DNA of 64,000 nucleotides from Platanthera guangdongensis (GCA_039583875.1 CM077167.1:152723010-152787009), one strand, 5' to 3'. Counted from the stretch's first letter, positions 1-10,597 are shown. Notes: a model not told the origin generated them from the letters alone. Translations and numbers: made by a program.

Positions 1-375
1 CTTGCTAGTGTTTGCATCTGAATGTACCATTCTATCAAGCATAATAGAAAATTCTTCTCCAGACAGTTCAACTGAATCCTCTCCAGAATTTAATCCAAAA
101 ATTTCTGTCAGGGCAGCAAGTGTAAGAGGTACCTGAGTTCCTAATACTGTGCCAATCACTGTATTCTGGTCCTGGTTATGGGCAGTATAGACCCACTCCG
201 TGATTTCATCAGCAACCAATTTGATTCTGGTGGACATGATAGTAACTAGCTTTTGCTCGTTGAAAAGTTCTATAATGTCTCTAAAAATCTAATCACTATT
301 GTTAAATGAATCCATATCAATATCAAATCCTGCATCAAATTTCATGGCAGCCAGGACTGCAACTGAGACGGCCAT
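1..375 (-). pseudogene. Copia 1 third ORF (env-like position), N-terminal part
   Basis: An open frame starts with ATG at 375-373 and runs off the left edge, broken once by TAG at 291-289. A second in-frame ATG lies at 237-235 and gives at least 78 open codons. The translated sequence has no recognisable enzymatic motif. It is called env-like only by position, because Sireviruses carry an extra ORF between pol and the 3' LTR. The equivalent ORF in copia 2 also starts as a charged alpha-helical protein. A TATA-like box lies about 120 bp upstream, behind a palindrome array. If the second ATG is used, the nonsense codon would lie in the leader and the ORF could still be intact as far as it is visible. 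Confidence 0.55.
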
Positions 376-491
376 TATTTCCTGCAAAAAACGAACAACC
401 AAACGACCAAGTGTAGAGAAGTTTGGAGGGAAATAGGAAATTTTGCAGAGAGATTGAAAGCACAAAAGGAGAACGACGACCGAAAAATGAA

Positions 492-500
492 TTTTATATT
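492..500 (-). promoter_or_regulatory. TATA-like box before the copia 1 third ORF
   Basis: On the minus strand this reads AATATAAAA, about 117-125 bp upstream of the ATG at 375 and directly downstream of the palindromic array at 502-790. Copia 2 and the Athila element show the same placement. The promoter function is inferred from position and sequence only. Confidence 0.5.
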
Positions 501-501
501 A

Positions 502-790
502 GGGTTCGACGCAGAAAAGGAAAGATCGTTGAACTCAGTTCGACGATCGGGGCTTCTAAAGGAAACTGAATGGTCATCAACATCGTCGATCTACGTTCGA
601 TGATATTGGAGAGCGTCGAGCTCCGTTCGACGATAGTTCAGAAAACAAAATCGTCGAGCGTCGTTCGACGATCGCTGACCTGGAGAGATAGTTGAGCACT
701 ATCTGAGAAGCGCTGAACTCTGGTCGACGATTTCGGAAAGCGTCGATCTCCATTCGACGATCGGGGGGAAAATCATCGAGCGCAGTTCAG
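502..790 (-). repeat. Palindromic CpG array, pol/third-ORF spacer of copia 1
   Basis: Roughly eight irregularly spaced copies of a motif built from GTTCGACGAT and its complement ATCGTCGAAC, each about 10-22 bp, lie between the pol stop codon (873-875) and the third ORF. The same motif fills part of the element's LTR (7270-7590) and a stretch of its gag/protease region (4253-4432). Unit spacing varies, so this is not a simple tandem satellite. Confidence 0.8.
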
Positions 791-872
791 AGACCAGAAA
801 CACTCTAGACACTAGAAAAATTAAGAAGTTTGCCTAGTCTTGGTCATTTTTAGAGTTTTAAAATCTTGGACA

Positions 873-1905
873 TTATTTTAGACTTCCTCCATCTAACATT
901 CCTAACTGATTTAGGAAGAAGCTGTGTTTCTTTTCATCCAAGGGTTTGGTGAAAATATCTCCCCTTTGCAAATTAGTTGGGATATATTGAAGTTTAATTT
1001 TATTCTTCTCAACATTATCCCTTAGAAAGTGATGCCTAATTTCTATGTGTTTTGTCCTACTATGGAGGACTGGATTTTGAGCTATAGAAATAGCACTGGT
1101 ATTATCACAAAAGATTTTAGACTTCTCTAAGTTGTAGCCATAGTCTAGGAGTTGGTTTTGAATCCACAAGATTTGTGAACAACAACTACCTGCAGCCATA
1201 TATTCTGCTTCAGCAGTTGAAGTTAACACAGATGTTTGTTTCTTGCAAAACCAAGAGACAAGTCTGTCACCAAGAAACTGATAAGTTCCACTGGTGCTTT
1301 TCTTGTCAATTATGCATCCAGCATAATTAGCATCAGAAAATCCTGTTAAGTCAAATGCTGAATCTTTTGGATACCAGAGACCTAGATTTGGATAACTTTT
1401 TACATACCTGAGAATACTTTTTACTAATGTTAGGTGTGACTCTCTAGGGTTCACTTGGAATCTAGCATATATACATGTAACAAACATTATGTCAGGTCTA
1501 CTAGCTGTAAGGTATAATAAAGAGCCAATCATTGCTCTATATGTTGTCTGATCAACAAGTTTACCATGTTCATCAGCATCTAATACAGCATTAGTAGGCA
1601 TAGGTGTTTTCATACAAGATGTTTCAGACATACCAAATTTCTTGACCAATTCCTTTGCATACTTGGTTTGAGAAATAAATATGCCTTCAGCATGTTGTTT
1701 GATTTGCAATCCTAGAAAGAAGGATAGCTCACCCATACTACTCATTTCAAATTTAGAATGCATTAGGTTGGAAAACCTTCTGCATAAATTTGAATTAGTA
1801 GAACCAAATATAATATCGTCTATATAGATTTGTACTAGTAGGGTATGGGACTTATGGGTTCTAATAAAAAGAGTTTGGTCTACTCTACCCCTTATAAATT
1901 CATTT
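873..1905 (-). pseudogene. Copia 1 pol, RT C-terminal half and RNase H
   Basis: The frame is open from about 1905 down to TAA at 875-873. It begins with the second half of the copia reverse transcriptase, including the catalytic YIDDIIFGS motif (around 1835-1809), followed by MGELSFFLGLQI. The RNase H domain follows: GFSDANYAGC carries the first catalytic Asp, STAEAEYMAAG the Glu, and the IFCDNTSAI stretch another Asp. The C-terminal TKHIEIRHHFLRD block is typical of copia RNase H. The upstream half of RT is in another frame because of one extra A in the run at about 1900-1906. Without that base, RT and RNase H would be continuous. The catalytic residues I can see are all present, so this is a recently damaged enzyme. 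Confidence 0.9.
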
Positions 1906-3609
1906 TTTCAGAAGGAAGCATGCTAGGGTCTCATACCATGCTCTAGGAGCTTGCTTGAGACAATATAATGCTTTGTGCAACTTGAAAACATAATCAGGAT
2001 GAGTTGGAGAGATAAAACCTGGAGGTTGTCTGACATAGACTTCTTCTTTGATGTCTCCATTGAGAAAGGCACTCTTTACATCCATCTGGTATACTTTGAA
2101 GCCTTTGTGTGCTGCATATGCTAAGAAGATCCTTATGGCCTCCAACCTTGCAACTGGTGCAAAAGTTTGGTCATAATCCATGTCTTCTTCTTGTGAGTAC
2201 CCTTGATCAACTAGCCTTGCCTTGTTCCTTACAATAACTCCTTGATCATCCAATTTGTTTCTGAACACCCACTTTGTTCCAACAATGGAGTGATTCTTAG
2301 GCCTTGGCACTAGTTCACAAACTTTGTTCCTTTCAAATTGATGCAACTCTTCTTGCATTGCAATGATCCGGTGTGGATCTTGCTCTGCATCTTGAATGGA
2401 TTGAGGTTCAATTTTAGATAGGAAGCAAGTGTGCAACAGGTTTTGGATGACCTGATTTCTGGTTTGCACACCAGCTGAGATGTCTCCAATTACTTGGGAA
2501 ATTGGATGGTCTCTTGATGTTACTAAATCAACAAGATGTGTTGATTGTTCACCAACCTGTGTTGTTGTTTCCTCTTGTGGTACAACAACTGGCTCTTCAA
2601 GAGGTTTCTCCTCAGGATGTTGAATGTCTTCTTCATCTTCACTGCTTTCCTCTTTTTGAATGATTTGTAATCTGTCCAAGTCTTCAGCAAGAGAATATAC
2701 TTGCAAAGGTTCTATGGTAGAAGTGTTCTTCTCCTTGAAAGACATGTTAGATTCATCAAAAGATATATGCACAGATTCTTCAATTTTAAGAGTTGATTTA
2801 TTATATACCCTATAAGCCTTACTGATCATAGAGTATCCCAGAAAAACTCCTTCATCAGCTTTAGCTTGAAATTTTGCTAAGTATTTCTTGTCATTATTAT
2901 GTATATAGCAAATACAACTAAAGATTCTAAAATAATCTATTTTAGGTTTCTTCCCTTTGAGTAATTCATAGGGAGTCTTGCCCTTCAGTTTATGTATTAA
3001 ACTTCTATTCAACACATAGTTGGAGGTGTTCACTGTCTCTGCCCAAAAGGATAGAGGAAGGTGAGCATCTGACAACAATGTAGTGGCAGATTCAATAAGG
3101 GTTCTATTTTTCCTTTCAGCTACCCCATTTTGTTGAGGAGTTCTAGGAGCTGAGAAAGTGTGCATGATCCCTTCACTCTGACAGAACTCTTGCATAAGAA
3201 GAGAATCAAACTCTATCCCATGATCACTTCTGATCAGGGCAATGTGAGTATTGAACTCAATCTGTATGCATTTGAGAAACTCTGTCAAACACTTAAAGTT
3301 ATCAGACTTCTTCCTCAGAAAGAACACCCATGTGAATCTAGAGAAGTCATCTACAACCACTAAAGTGTAAGATTTCCATCCTAAGCTTTGTACTGTAATG
3401 GTTCCAAAAAGATCCATGTGTAACAGATACAAAATCCTAGGTGAATCACTCTTATTAAGTGACTTGAAACTATTTTTAGTTTTCTTGCCTAATTGACAAG
3501 CCCTGCAGAGTCCTTCCTTCTTATAGGGGCCAGAAGGTAGTCCTCTAACAAGGTTGTCCTTGGATAGCCTAGCAATAGTTCTAAGGTTTATATGCCCTAA
3601 TCTCTTATG
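1900..3609 (-). pseudogene. Copia 1 pol, integrase core and RT N-terminal half
   Basis: The open frame contains, in order, the end of the GAG-pre-integrase zinc segment (C-x2-C in [10 protein letters not shown]), then the integrase core with HMDLFG, the [14 protein letters not shown] block, [10 protein letters not shown] and the [16 protein letters not shown] block carrying the last catalytic Glu of the D,D,E triad. The [13 protein letters not shown] region and a variable, acidic integrase tail follow. RT then starts (VWEL-type motif as [62 protein letters not shown]) and ends at the frameshift near 1905. The upstream frame continues to a TGA at 3612-3610, at a tryptophan position. This is the longest uninterrupted piece of copia 1 pol. 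Confidence 0.9.
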
Positions 3610-4030
3610 TCATAATACATTAGGTCTACTAACAGAGTTAAACAGGCAAATATCTACTTCAGTTGAAATAAAGTCTACTAAATAGATGTTACCTTTCCTT
3701 TTACCTGTCAACACAGTTGTGTTGTCCTCTGATTTGATCTTGCATAAGGATTTGCTGAAAGCCACCTGGTAGCCTTCATCACATAGCTGACTGATGCTGA
3801 TCAAGTTGTACTTCAGTCCTTCCACATAGGCTACCTTCTTGAATGTGACTGTGCCAATCTAAACTGCACCATATCCTTTAGTCAGTCCAAAGTTTGAATC
3901 ACCAAATATGACTTTGGGTCCAAGCTTGGCTTTGAAGGATGTGAGGTTGTCCTTGTTTCCTGTCATGTGCTTTGAGCACCCACTATCCAGATACCATTGT
4001 TGGTTTGATGTTGGATAGGTCTTCACCTGC
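3610..4030 (-). pseudogene. Copia 1 protease and GAG-pre-integrase region
   Basis: WYLDSGCSKHMTG (around 4000-3960) is the copia aspartic protease active-site region; copia proteases use DSG rather than DTG. It is followed by the conserved GPKVIFGDSNFG stretch and by AYVEGLKYNLISISQLCDEGY, which leads into the GAG-pre-integrase domain. Two in-frame nonsense codons break it: TAG at 3861-3859 and TGA at 3612-3610. The TGA falls on the tryptophan of the conserved LWHKRLGH motif. The frame is otherwise continuous with the integrase/RT frame downstream, so the original pol was one polyprotein. Confidence 0.85.
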
Positions 4031-4252
4031 ATATAAAATAATTTACTTGTTTTTGACCCAGTTTACCTTGGGCCTAGGTTGATAACCTTTAAATTCAGAA
4101 ATAAATGACATCCCTGGTTGACTCTTATAACCTTCAGGATGATATCTCCTTGGAGGTATTATCCATTCAGTATAAGGGTTAAATCTGGATGAAGGACCCC
4201 TAGGATTGGAATTTGATTTACCCTTGAATAAGTTTTCAAATCTCTGATCTCT

Positions 4253-4432
4253 GCTCGACGATCGTTGAGCTGCGTTCGACGATCCTGGGTCAGATCGTCG
4301 AGCTCTATTTGACGATCTACTATGGCAGAGTTCAGGGTTTAGAGAACATCGACCTGAGTTTGACGATTTTGCCTGAGATCGTCGATTTGCATTCGACGAT
4401 TGTCTAGCTCCGTTCGACGATTTCTTTTGAAC
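4253..4432 (-). repeat. Palindromic TTCGACGATC-type array inside copia 1 gag/protease coding region
   Basis: About seven copies of the ATCGTCGAA/TTCGACGAT motif lie inside the translated region between the gag zinc knuckle and the protease. The reading frame passes through much of the array as a degenerate series of Arg/Asp/Gln-rich repeats such as NRRTELDNRRMQIDDLR, with a TAA at 4341-4339. The motif is the one found in the LTR and the third-ORF spacer of the same element, so this is a third location and is not explained by LTR duplication. Confidence 0.75.
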
Positions 4433-6054
4433 ACTTGATTCTTGGGCAAGTCAGAATTTTTCCTAGCTACCTCTACAACTCCCTTCCCTTTATCAGAGAT
4501 AAACTTAATTGGGGTTGTTAGTACTATAGGTTGGATGGATGAAGCACCCAAGCCCAGTGTATTGTTGAATCTAGAGTTCATTGTGCTTGTGATGTCCATT
4601 AGCTTGATACTTCTCCCATTAAGGGATTCTTCAAGCTTTTTGGCCTCTGATAGCTCACTCTTCAGTGAAGCTATCTGCTCCCTACAACACTCCAACTCCT
4701 CAGAGAGTTTGAGGTTTTCTGATTTTATGGAACTGTGTTCAGACAATTGATTTCTGAGAGAAATGATTTCCTTCTCAGATTTTAATAAGTCTAAACATAG
4801 TGCTTTAAATTCATACTTAAAGTCCTCAGAATTGAAATCAAAAGAACTTATCACCTGGTCCTCTTCAAGTTGAGTCTCTGAGTCTGACTCTGAATCTTCT
4901 GCATCAGAATTGTGTTGTGAGGCATTGATAGCCATCATGCAGAATTCCTTTTCTTCAGCATCATCCTCATCATCACTTGAGCTGAATGAAGCTTCTGATT
5001 CTTCTTCAGTCTCACTCCAAGATTCAGCAACAACTCCCTTCCTTGTGTGTTTGTTCTTGCTGGAGGAGGGTTTGCCATTGCTGTTCTTCTGGAAGTCCTT
5101 GTCTTTTCTTCTTTCTCTCTTGTCCTTTCTGTCCTTGTTTTTGTTCTCTGGACAGTCAGGCACAATGTGGCCTAGTTTCCTGCAACCAAAGCAAACAATT
5201 TCTTTATTGTTTGATTTATCATACCTTGGCTTGTTATGATCTTTGTATGATCTCTTCCTGAAGTCCTTTCTAGCCATCTTGTAAAATCTTTTGGCCAGCA
5301 AACTAAGCAGCTCATCATTGCCTGGGATTTTATCTTCAGGCTGATCTTCAGTGGATTTGAAAGCTATTGACTTTTCCTTTCTTGTGACCGGTGAGGCAGC
5401 CTTCTGCTCTTATTATCTATTTTTGATGAGCAGCTCATAAGACTTGAGCTTGCCCAAGAGAGCTTCTGTTGTGATTTCATTAAGACTTCTGGCATCCTTG
5501 ATTGGCCAGATCCTTGAGTCCCAAGTGCTTGGGAAGCTCATTAGGATTTTGTCATTTAGCTCAGTCAATGAGATCTCTTTATCCAAATTCTTCAGTTCAT
5601 TAACTATCAGGCTGAGTCTATTATACATTTCAGCTACTGACTCAGCTTCTCCTTTCTTGAAGTTCTCATATTGGGTTATGAGGTGAGATCTTCTGTCTTT
5701 TCTTTCATCAGCAGATCCTGAGACTATCTCAGATAGCCTATCCCAGATTTCCTTTGCTGAGTTGCATTCAGCCACCTTTTGGAAAATCTCATCAGACATA
5801 GTCTAGGCTAGAATGTTCATAGCCTTTACATCTGCAACTTTCCACTTCTTGATCTCTGCATCTATTCCTGAGGGAGGTGGAACAGCATTTGTGCTTGTGT
5901 TCTCTGGAGGTCTTGGACACACTGTCAAAATAGAATTGAAGATGTCCTCATCAATAGAATTCATGTAGAGTCTAATCCTTGCCTTCCAAAGTGCAAACTT
6001 GGATAGATTGCACACTGGAGGTCTGGTGCTAGCATAATCTTTGTTTTGGGCCAT
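4339..6054 (-). pseudogene. Copia 1 gag polyprotein
   Basis: The frame starts at ATG 6054 (MAQNKDYASTRPPV) and continues through a retrotransposon gag domain (KEIWDRLSEIVSGSADE, LITQYENFKKGEAESVAE). The lysine-rich linker carries one CCHC zinc knuckle, CFGCRKLGHIVPDC (around 5205-5160), then an acidic serine-rich stretch and a Leu/Glu-rich likely coiled coil (around 4790-4600). Nonsense codons interrupt the single frame at 5805-5803, 5415-5410 (a double stop) and 4341-4339. Gag would form the particle shell and bind the RNA through the knuckle. The large size, acidic stretch and coiled coil fit Sirevirus gag. All pieces lie in the same frame, so only point changes separate them. Confidence 0.87.
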
Positions 6055-6167
6055 GATTTGTGAAGAAATAATCCTAATAACAAATTCAAAATAAGCAGAT
6101 CTAACTATAGGGATCTTTGGGTTCAGGTGTTAGCCTGTGCAACCACTAAGGTGGCATTTTTAACCAA
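6055..6167 (-). other. Copia 1 leader between primer binding site and gag
   Basis: About 110 bp of AT-rich sequence without a convincing ORF lies between the gag start codon and the primer binding site. I see no further signal in it. Confidence 0.6.
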
Positions 6168-6184
6168 CCTCGTTTTGATACCAA
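6168..6184 (-). other. Primer binding site of copia 1
   Basis: On the minus strand it reads TTGGTATCAAAACGAGG, immediately inside the LTR end (one base away). It resembles the 3' end complement of plant initiator methionine tRNA (TGGTATCAGAGC) with mismatches. It primes minus-strand DNA synthesis. Confidence 0.75.
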
Positions 6185-6185
6185 T

Positions 6186-7766
6186 TGAAAGTGCAAGTTA
6201 GATCTGATATACTCTAGAGGGGGTGAATAGAGTATGGTGCTTGCTAAAAACTTTTACAACAGTTGTTGAATTCTTATATGAACTGGGAAGCAAATAATAA
6301 AAAGTAATCTAAACACAAAATAATCATAATATATAAAGGAATCTAATCACAAGCCACAGCCAGAAACAAAAGGAAACACAAGCAACCAGATGACGCAAGG
6401 AGCTAGTGTGGTTCCCCAATCAACCTGGGTACATCCACTCTTCTACCACCCTAGGTAGGAATCCACTGCAGGATGAGTTGATCAGGTGTCCTGTGCACCA
6501 ATGAGCTTTTGATAAGGTGCTCCAAAACCAAACCATATTTTTGATCAGGTGTCTTGCCACCAATGAGCTTTTAATAAGGTGCTCAAAAACCAAACACAAA
6601 CTTTTGAAGGGAGTTTGAAAAACCCTTTACAGCAGAGTGAGAGAGAGATGGAGAGAGATGATCTTCTCTGTCAACAGTCAGAGAGAAGATAGTGGATGTT
6701 GTCAAAGCTCCCCCTGAGATCTGTAGTTGTTCAGGAAGTGAAGCTTTACAGTAGGGTGATAGGCCTTCAGAAAATTGATCTCCAGCAAATGATGATTTCA
6801 GCAACATCTGAAATGTGAGGTGTCTGGAGTCTTGAATGATGATGACCTTGAACACTTGAATCAAAAGAGATCTGAAGATTTCAGTTTGTTGATCTCCTTT
6901 GGTGATGGTGTTCTTGTATGAATCTTTGAGACTGAGAATGTCTGCATCTCTCTTTTTCTTTCTCTTGTGTAATTGTTGTTGATGTTGTAAGAGTTGTTGT
7001 AGAGAATATTTTTCTTTTGCTTCTTGTTCTTCTTCTTGAGGAATGAAAAATCTTATCTTTTATTCCTTTTTGTCTGAATAGAAATGATCCACTGTCAAGA
7101 TAGTCGTTGGCCTGTCATAAATTACTTCCTTAATTACTTTTATCTTCTGGAGGAAAGTCCAATAAAACATTCTTTGATAATTCCTTGAAACTTGCTACAG
7201 ATTAAATGACAAACAGCTACAAGATCTCTGAATTAATTGCTGAGAACAATTCCTTAACTGTCTGAATTTGAATCTTGAAAATCGTTGAACTCTTCAGAGA
7301 AAACGTCGAACTGAGCTCCACTATCGTTGAACTGAGCTCAGAGATTTGGACTTAGACAGAAACAGAGATCTTCGATCTGAGCTCAACTATCGTCGAACTG
7401 AGCTCAGAGATTGAGAACCAAACTGAAGTCAAGATCGTCGATCTGAGCTCGAAGATCGTCGAATGGAGTTCGATGACTTGATGAAGTTGAGCTCAGAGAT
7501 CGTCGAATGGAGTTCGACGACTCGTCGAAGTGAGCTCAACGATCGTCGAATGGAGTTCGACGATTCGTCGTACTGAGCTCGACGAAATGACTTAGTCTTC
7601 TGAAACTGGAAATCTTGGTCTTGAGGGCAGCTTCCAAACCTAACTACTAACCCTTAGACTCAATTCTACTTGACCTTTAGATCTATACAATGAGGTCAAA
7701 ACAGGTTTCCTAAGAGACATAGTGAGCCTGACCCAAATCAGTAATAGGGTGTTCCAACACCTTACA
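6186..7766 (-). mobile_element. 5' LTR of copia 1
   Basis: In element orientation it begins TGTAAGGTGTTGG at 7766 and ends GCACTTTCA at 6186, giving TG...CA ends. A primer binding site follows directly. The outer end is bounded by Athila pol coding sequence at 7767. The U3 part holds a palindromic array (7270-7590). Downstream, near 7050-7060, there is a weak TATA-like AATAAAAG on the minus strand. The other LTR is outside the window, so pair identity cannot be judged. One ORF-sized frame on the minus strand (6864-6583) has no recognisable content. Confidence 0.85.
7270..7590 (-). repeat. Palindromic CpG array in copia 1 LTR
   Basis: Around ten copies of ATCGTCGAACTGAGCTC-type and ATCGTCGAATGGAGTTCGAC-type units lie 176-496 bp from the LTR start, upstream of where the promoter should be. 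Units pair into palindromes (TTCGACGATCGTCGAA). Related 14-15 bp matches occur in the LTR of element G (59836-59850) and the LTR of element F (49911-49940). Confidence 0.85.
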
Positions 7767-8515
7767 CACTTGTTAGAAAAAGATACGCCATTAATTTTTG
7801 ATGAAAATTGTTTGCATGCTTTTTCTCTTATTAAAGAAAATTGAATAACGCTCCTATCATGATCGCTCCCAATTGGGAATTTTCGTTTGAGATAATGTGC
7901 GACGCTAGTAGTTTTGCCGTCTGTGCGGTTTTAGGACAACGCATAAATAAAAATTTTCATCCGATATATTATGCGAGCAAAACTTTAACCGCCGCACAGG
8001 AAAATTATGCAACTACTGAAAAAGAATTATTAGCCGCGATTTTCACATTTGATAAATTCTGCTCATATATCACCTTGTCCAAGATTATCACTTTTACTGA
8101 TCATTCGGCTTTGAGATATTTACTAACAAAAATAGATGCAAAGCCGCGATTGATTAGGTGGATCTTACTACTCCAAGAATTTGACTTGGAGATTCGTGAC
8201 AAAAGAGGAGAAGAGAACTTGGCGGCTGATCATCTTTCGCGGTTGGAGAACCCAAATTTGGGGGAGCTCATAGAGGAGGACATTGACGACACTTTCCCCG
8301 AGGAGCGCCTTCTCGCCATTCATATGGTAATTACTCTCCCCACTCCTTGGTTCACCGATTTCGCAAACTATCTTGTTGCGAGATTCCTCCCGAATGATTT
8401 TTCTTATAAAGAAAAGAAGAAAGTCTTTTCTGATTTGAAAAATTATTTTTTGGGAGGATCCCTTTCTTTTTTGTGTTTACGCGGACCCAGTAGTGTGGAG
8501 GTGTGTTTCTCATGA
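7767..8515 (+). pseudogene. Athila pol: end of RT and RNase H
   Basis: The first frame, directly at the copia 1 junction, encodes the RT thumb end (LLEKDTPLIFDENCLHAFSL) and then shifts frame near 7842. RNase H follows: [18 protein letters not shown] with the first Asp, [20 protein letters not shown] with the Glu, and [13 protein letters not shown] with the next Asp. The linker [20 protein letters not shown] is highly characteristic of gypsy elements. Another frameshift occurs near 8455, in the SDLKNYF segment that leads to integrase. The core catalytic residues are preserved, but the reading frame is lost at both ends. Confidence 0.88.
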
Positions 8516-9560
8516 GGAAGGAACCCAAATTCTAAAGCATGGCCATGAGGGACCCGTCAGTGGGCATTATAAAGCTAATCGGACGGCTCGGAAGGTACTT
8601 GAAGCAGGCTTCTACTGGCCAAGCATCTTCAAGGATGCTTATGCCCATGTAAGTAGTTGTGAACAATGCCAACGCTCAGGTAATATTTCCCGCCGTGATG
8701 AAATACCCTTAAATTCTTTTTTAGAAATAGAAGTTTTTGATTTATAGGGGATCGAATTTGTTGGACCGCTACCAACGTCCTATGGCAATAAATATATTTT
8801 GGTAGCGGTCGACTACGTGTCATGGTGGGCGGAAGCGCAAGCCCTTCCCACTAATGACGCCCGAGTCGTGAACCGGTTTCTTAAAAAACTATTTTCAAGA
8901 TTTGGAGCACCGCGGGCAATAGTTACTGATAGGGGCACCCACTATTATAACGCATAATTCGCTAAGGTTTTATCTAAATACGGCGTTACACATAGGTTAG
9001 CCACCCCCTATCACCCTCAAACAAGTGGCCCGGTAGATGTAGTTAACCGTGAAATCAAACGAATTTTAGAGAAAACGATTTCTACTAATAGGAAGGATTG
9101 CTCGGTCAAGCATGATGATGCTCTATGGGCTTATCGGATCGCGTACAAAACCGTTATCGGTTGTACGCCGTATCGATTGGTCTATGGGAAAGCATGCCAT
9201 TTACCGGTTGAGCTTGAACATCGTGCCTTTTGGGCACTTAAATTTTTAAATCTTGATGAAAATTTGTCCTCCGAGCTCCGTAAATTCCAACTTAACGAGC
9301 TCGATGAGTGGCGCTCCCTCTCTTATGAGAATAACAAACTCTATAAGTAGCGCACCAAATTTTATCATGATAGAAAAATTAAGCACCCAAAGAACTTCCA
9401 ATAGGGGGACCAAGTCCTTCTTTATAACTCGTGTTTGCGCTTATTTCCGGGTAATCTTAAATCCCGTTGGTCCGGCCCCTTTGTCGTAAAGGAGGTTTAG
9501 CCCTACAGGACGATGCTTATTTCGCACCCGGAAGGAGGCGAATTTAAAGTAAATGGACAC
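8500..9560 (+). pseudogene. Athila integrase
   Basis: The N-terminal HHCC zinc domain is visible as GHYKANRTARKVLEAGFYWP followed by CEQCQRSGNISR. The core continues through GIEFVGPLP and VAVDYVSWWAEA (first Asp), VTDRGTHYYNA (second Asp) and [20 protein letters not shown]. The last catalytic Glu, normally in the GQVEVSNRE motif, appears as Asp here. [17 protein letters not shown] is the Athila-type C-terminal signature. Stops interrupt it at about 8745, 8956 (in YYNA-stop-FAK) and 9349. The residues visible support Athila lineage integrase, inactive in this copy. Confidence 0.85.
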
Positions 9561-9955
9561 CGTCAAAAATTATTTATTTCCGGTGATAATATTAATGAAC
9601 AATTGGACAACATAATGTTGTCAAACCCATAGTAAGCGCGTGTCACTATGGTCGAGCTAAACGACCATAAACAAAGAGCTCGTGAGAGGCATCTCATGGT
9701 TATCTTTTCTTTTAATTTTAGTTTATTATTTCACTTTTTTTATTATTATTATTATTTTAAGTTTTTGCAGGTTTGAAGAATATCTTTGCGGCGTGACGAT
9801 TGATCGGGTTCGAACGTCAACTTCATGCGTGTTCTTCATGTCGGTAACTTTAATTTATTTTCTTTTACTTCTGTCTCAAAAATAGTTTAAAAATATTACA
9901 AATAAAAAACAAAAGAAAGAAAAAAAATATAACAAAAAAAAATTTCTGTTCATAC
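9561..9955 (+). other. Athila post-pol spacer, AT-rich
   Basis: No gene is visible. There is a T-rich stretch near 9715-9760 and an A-rich stretch near 9890-9945, then the palindrome array begins. Confidence 0.5.
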
Positions 9956-10580
9956 ACGCCTATGTCACGGCTGTGACCAATGCGTCATGGGCGTGACAGA
10001 GCCGTGTTTAGTTCGTCTAGCGCAACCCGAGAGTGGTTTCGTCGAGCGAAGTTTATCGTTCGTCTTCCGTGACAGACACGGGCGTGACCATCAATGGTCG
10101 CGGGCGTGATCAACGCGGAACTTCGTTCGACGAAATGGATCTGGGAAAACAATATTTTTCCCTGTCACGCCCGTGACGCAGGCAAGTCACGGTCGTGACG
10201 TGCCCGGGAATCCCCGAGAAAAAACAGTTTTTTCCCTCATTTTCAGATACACGCCACAGGGTCACGGGCGTGACCCTGGGCCGTGTCGGCAAATCCGAGC
10301 CGTGACCACGGGTCAATGCCTCAGATTCCCTTCATTTTCATTTTTTATGTGACATGGCCCCGGTCACTGGCGTGACCTGGGGCGTGACCAAGAAATCCAA
10401 GGCCATTGCCTCAGATTCACGCGCAGCTGCATAGGATACTCCTTACACACCCCAAGACACGGGCGTGAATCTAGGGCATGTCCAGCGAATCCGAGGCAGG
10501 AAGCCTCGGATTCCTTCCTTCTTTATCCCGTGCTTGTCACGCCCCATGTTACGGGCGTGATAGGGGGGGCGTGACCCACC
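9956..10580 (+). repeat. Palindromic CpG array before the Athila third ORF
   Basis: Many copies of GTCACGGGCGTGAC and its variants (TCACGCCCGTGA, CACGGGCGTGA), 12-16 bp near-palindromes, lie at irregular distances. Two TTCGACGA-type motifs (near 10040 and 10128), like the copia 1 motif, are mixed in. The same TCACG..CGTGA motif fills the element's LTR. A TATA box follows 10 bp after the array ends. Confidence 0.88.
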
Positions 10581-10589
10581 AGAAAACCC

Positions 10590-10597
10590 TATAAATA
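10590..10597 (+). promoter_or_regulatory. TATA box before the Athila third ORF
   Basis: The sequence CCCTATAAATAAGG matches the plant TATA consensus. It sits immediately after the palindrome array and about 92-99 bp before the ATG at 10689. A pyrimidine-rich leader (CTCCCCTCTCATTCCCCC) follows, as in many plant transcription starts. I infer that it drives the env-like ORF independently of the LTR. Confidence 0.65.

Larger units (their letters stand above)
1..7766 (-). mobile_element. Copia element 1, Sirevirus-like LTR retrotransposon (left end outside window)
   Basis: On the minus strand, reading from high to low coordinates, the order is 5' LTR (7766-6186), primer binding site, gag with a zinc knuckle, protease, GAG-pre-integrase and integrase, reverse transcriptase, RNase H, then a spacer with a palindromic array and the start of a third ORF. 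Integrase before RT is the copia order. A long gag plus an ORF after pol points to the Sirevirus lineage. The 3' LTR is beyond position 1. The 5' LTR abuts Athila pol sequence at 7767, so the element inserted into an Athila coding region. The coding parts carry several nonsense codons and one frameshift, so this copy is not autonomous. The target duplication cannot be checked because the left end is missing. Confidence 0.9.

Noticed and set aside
4442..5261. Plus-strand ORFs rich in Ser and Leu
   Set aside because: They are antisense shadows of the copia 1 gag coiled coil and acidic region.
6168..6184. tRNA-like sequence
   Set aside because: Only the short complement of the initiator-Met tRNA 3' end is present, as a primer binding site; no tRNA gene. 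The same holds at 40502, 43476 and 55193.
9253..9489. Plus-strand 78-codon ORF in the Athila integrase
   Set aside because: The integrase C-terminal sequence is in a different frame here; this one is a shadow.
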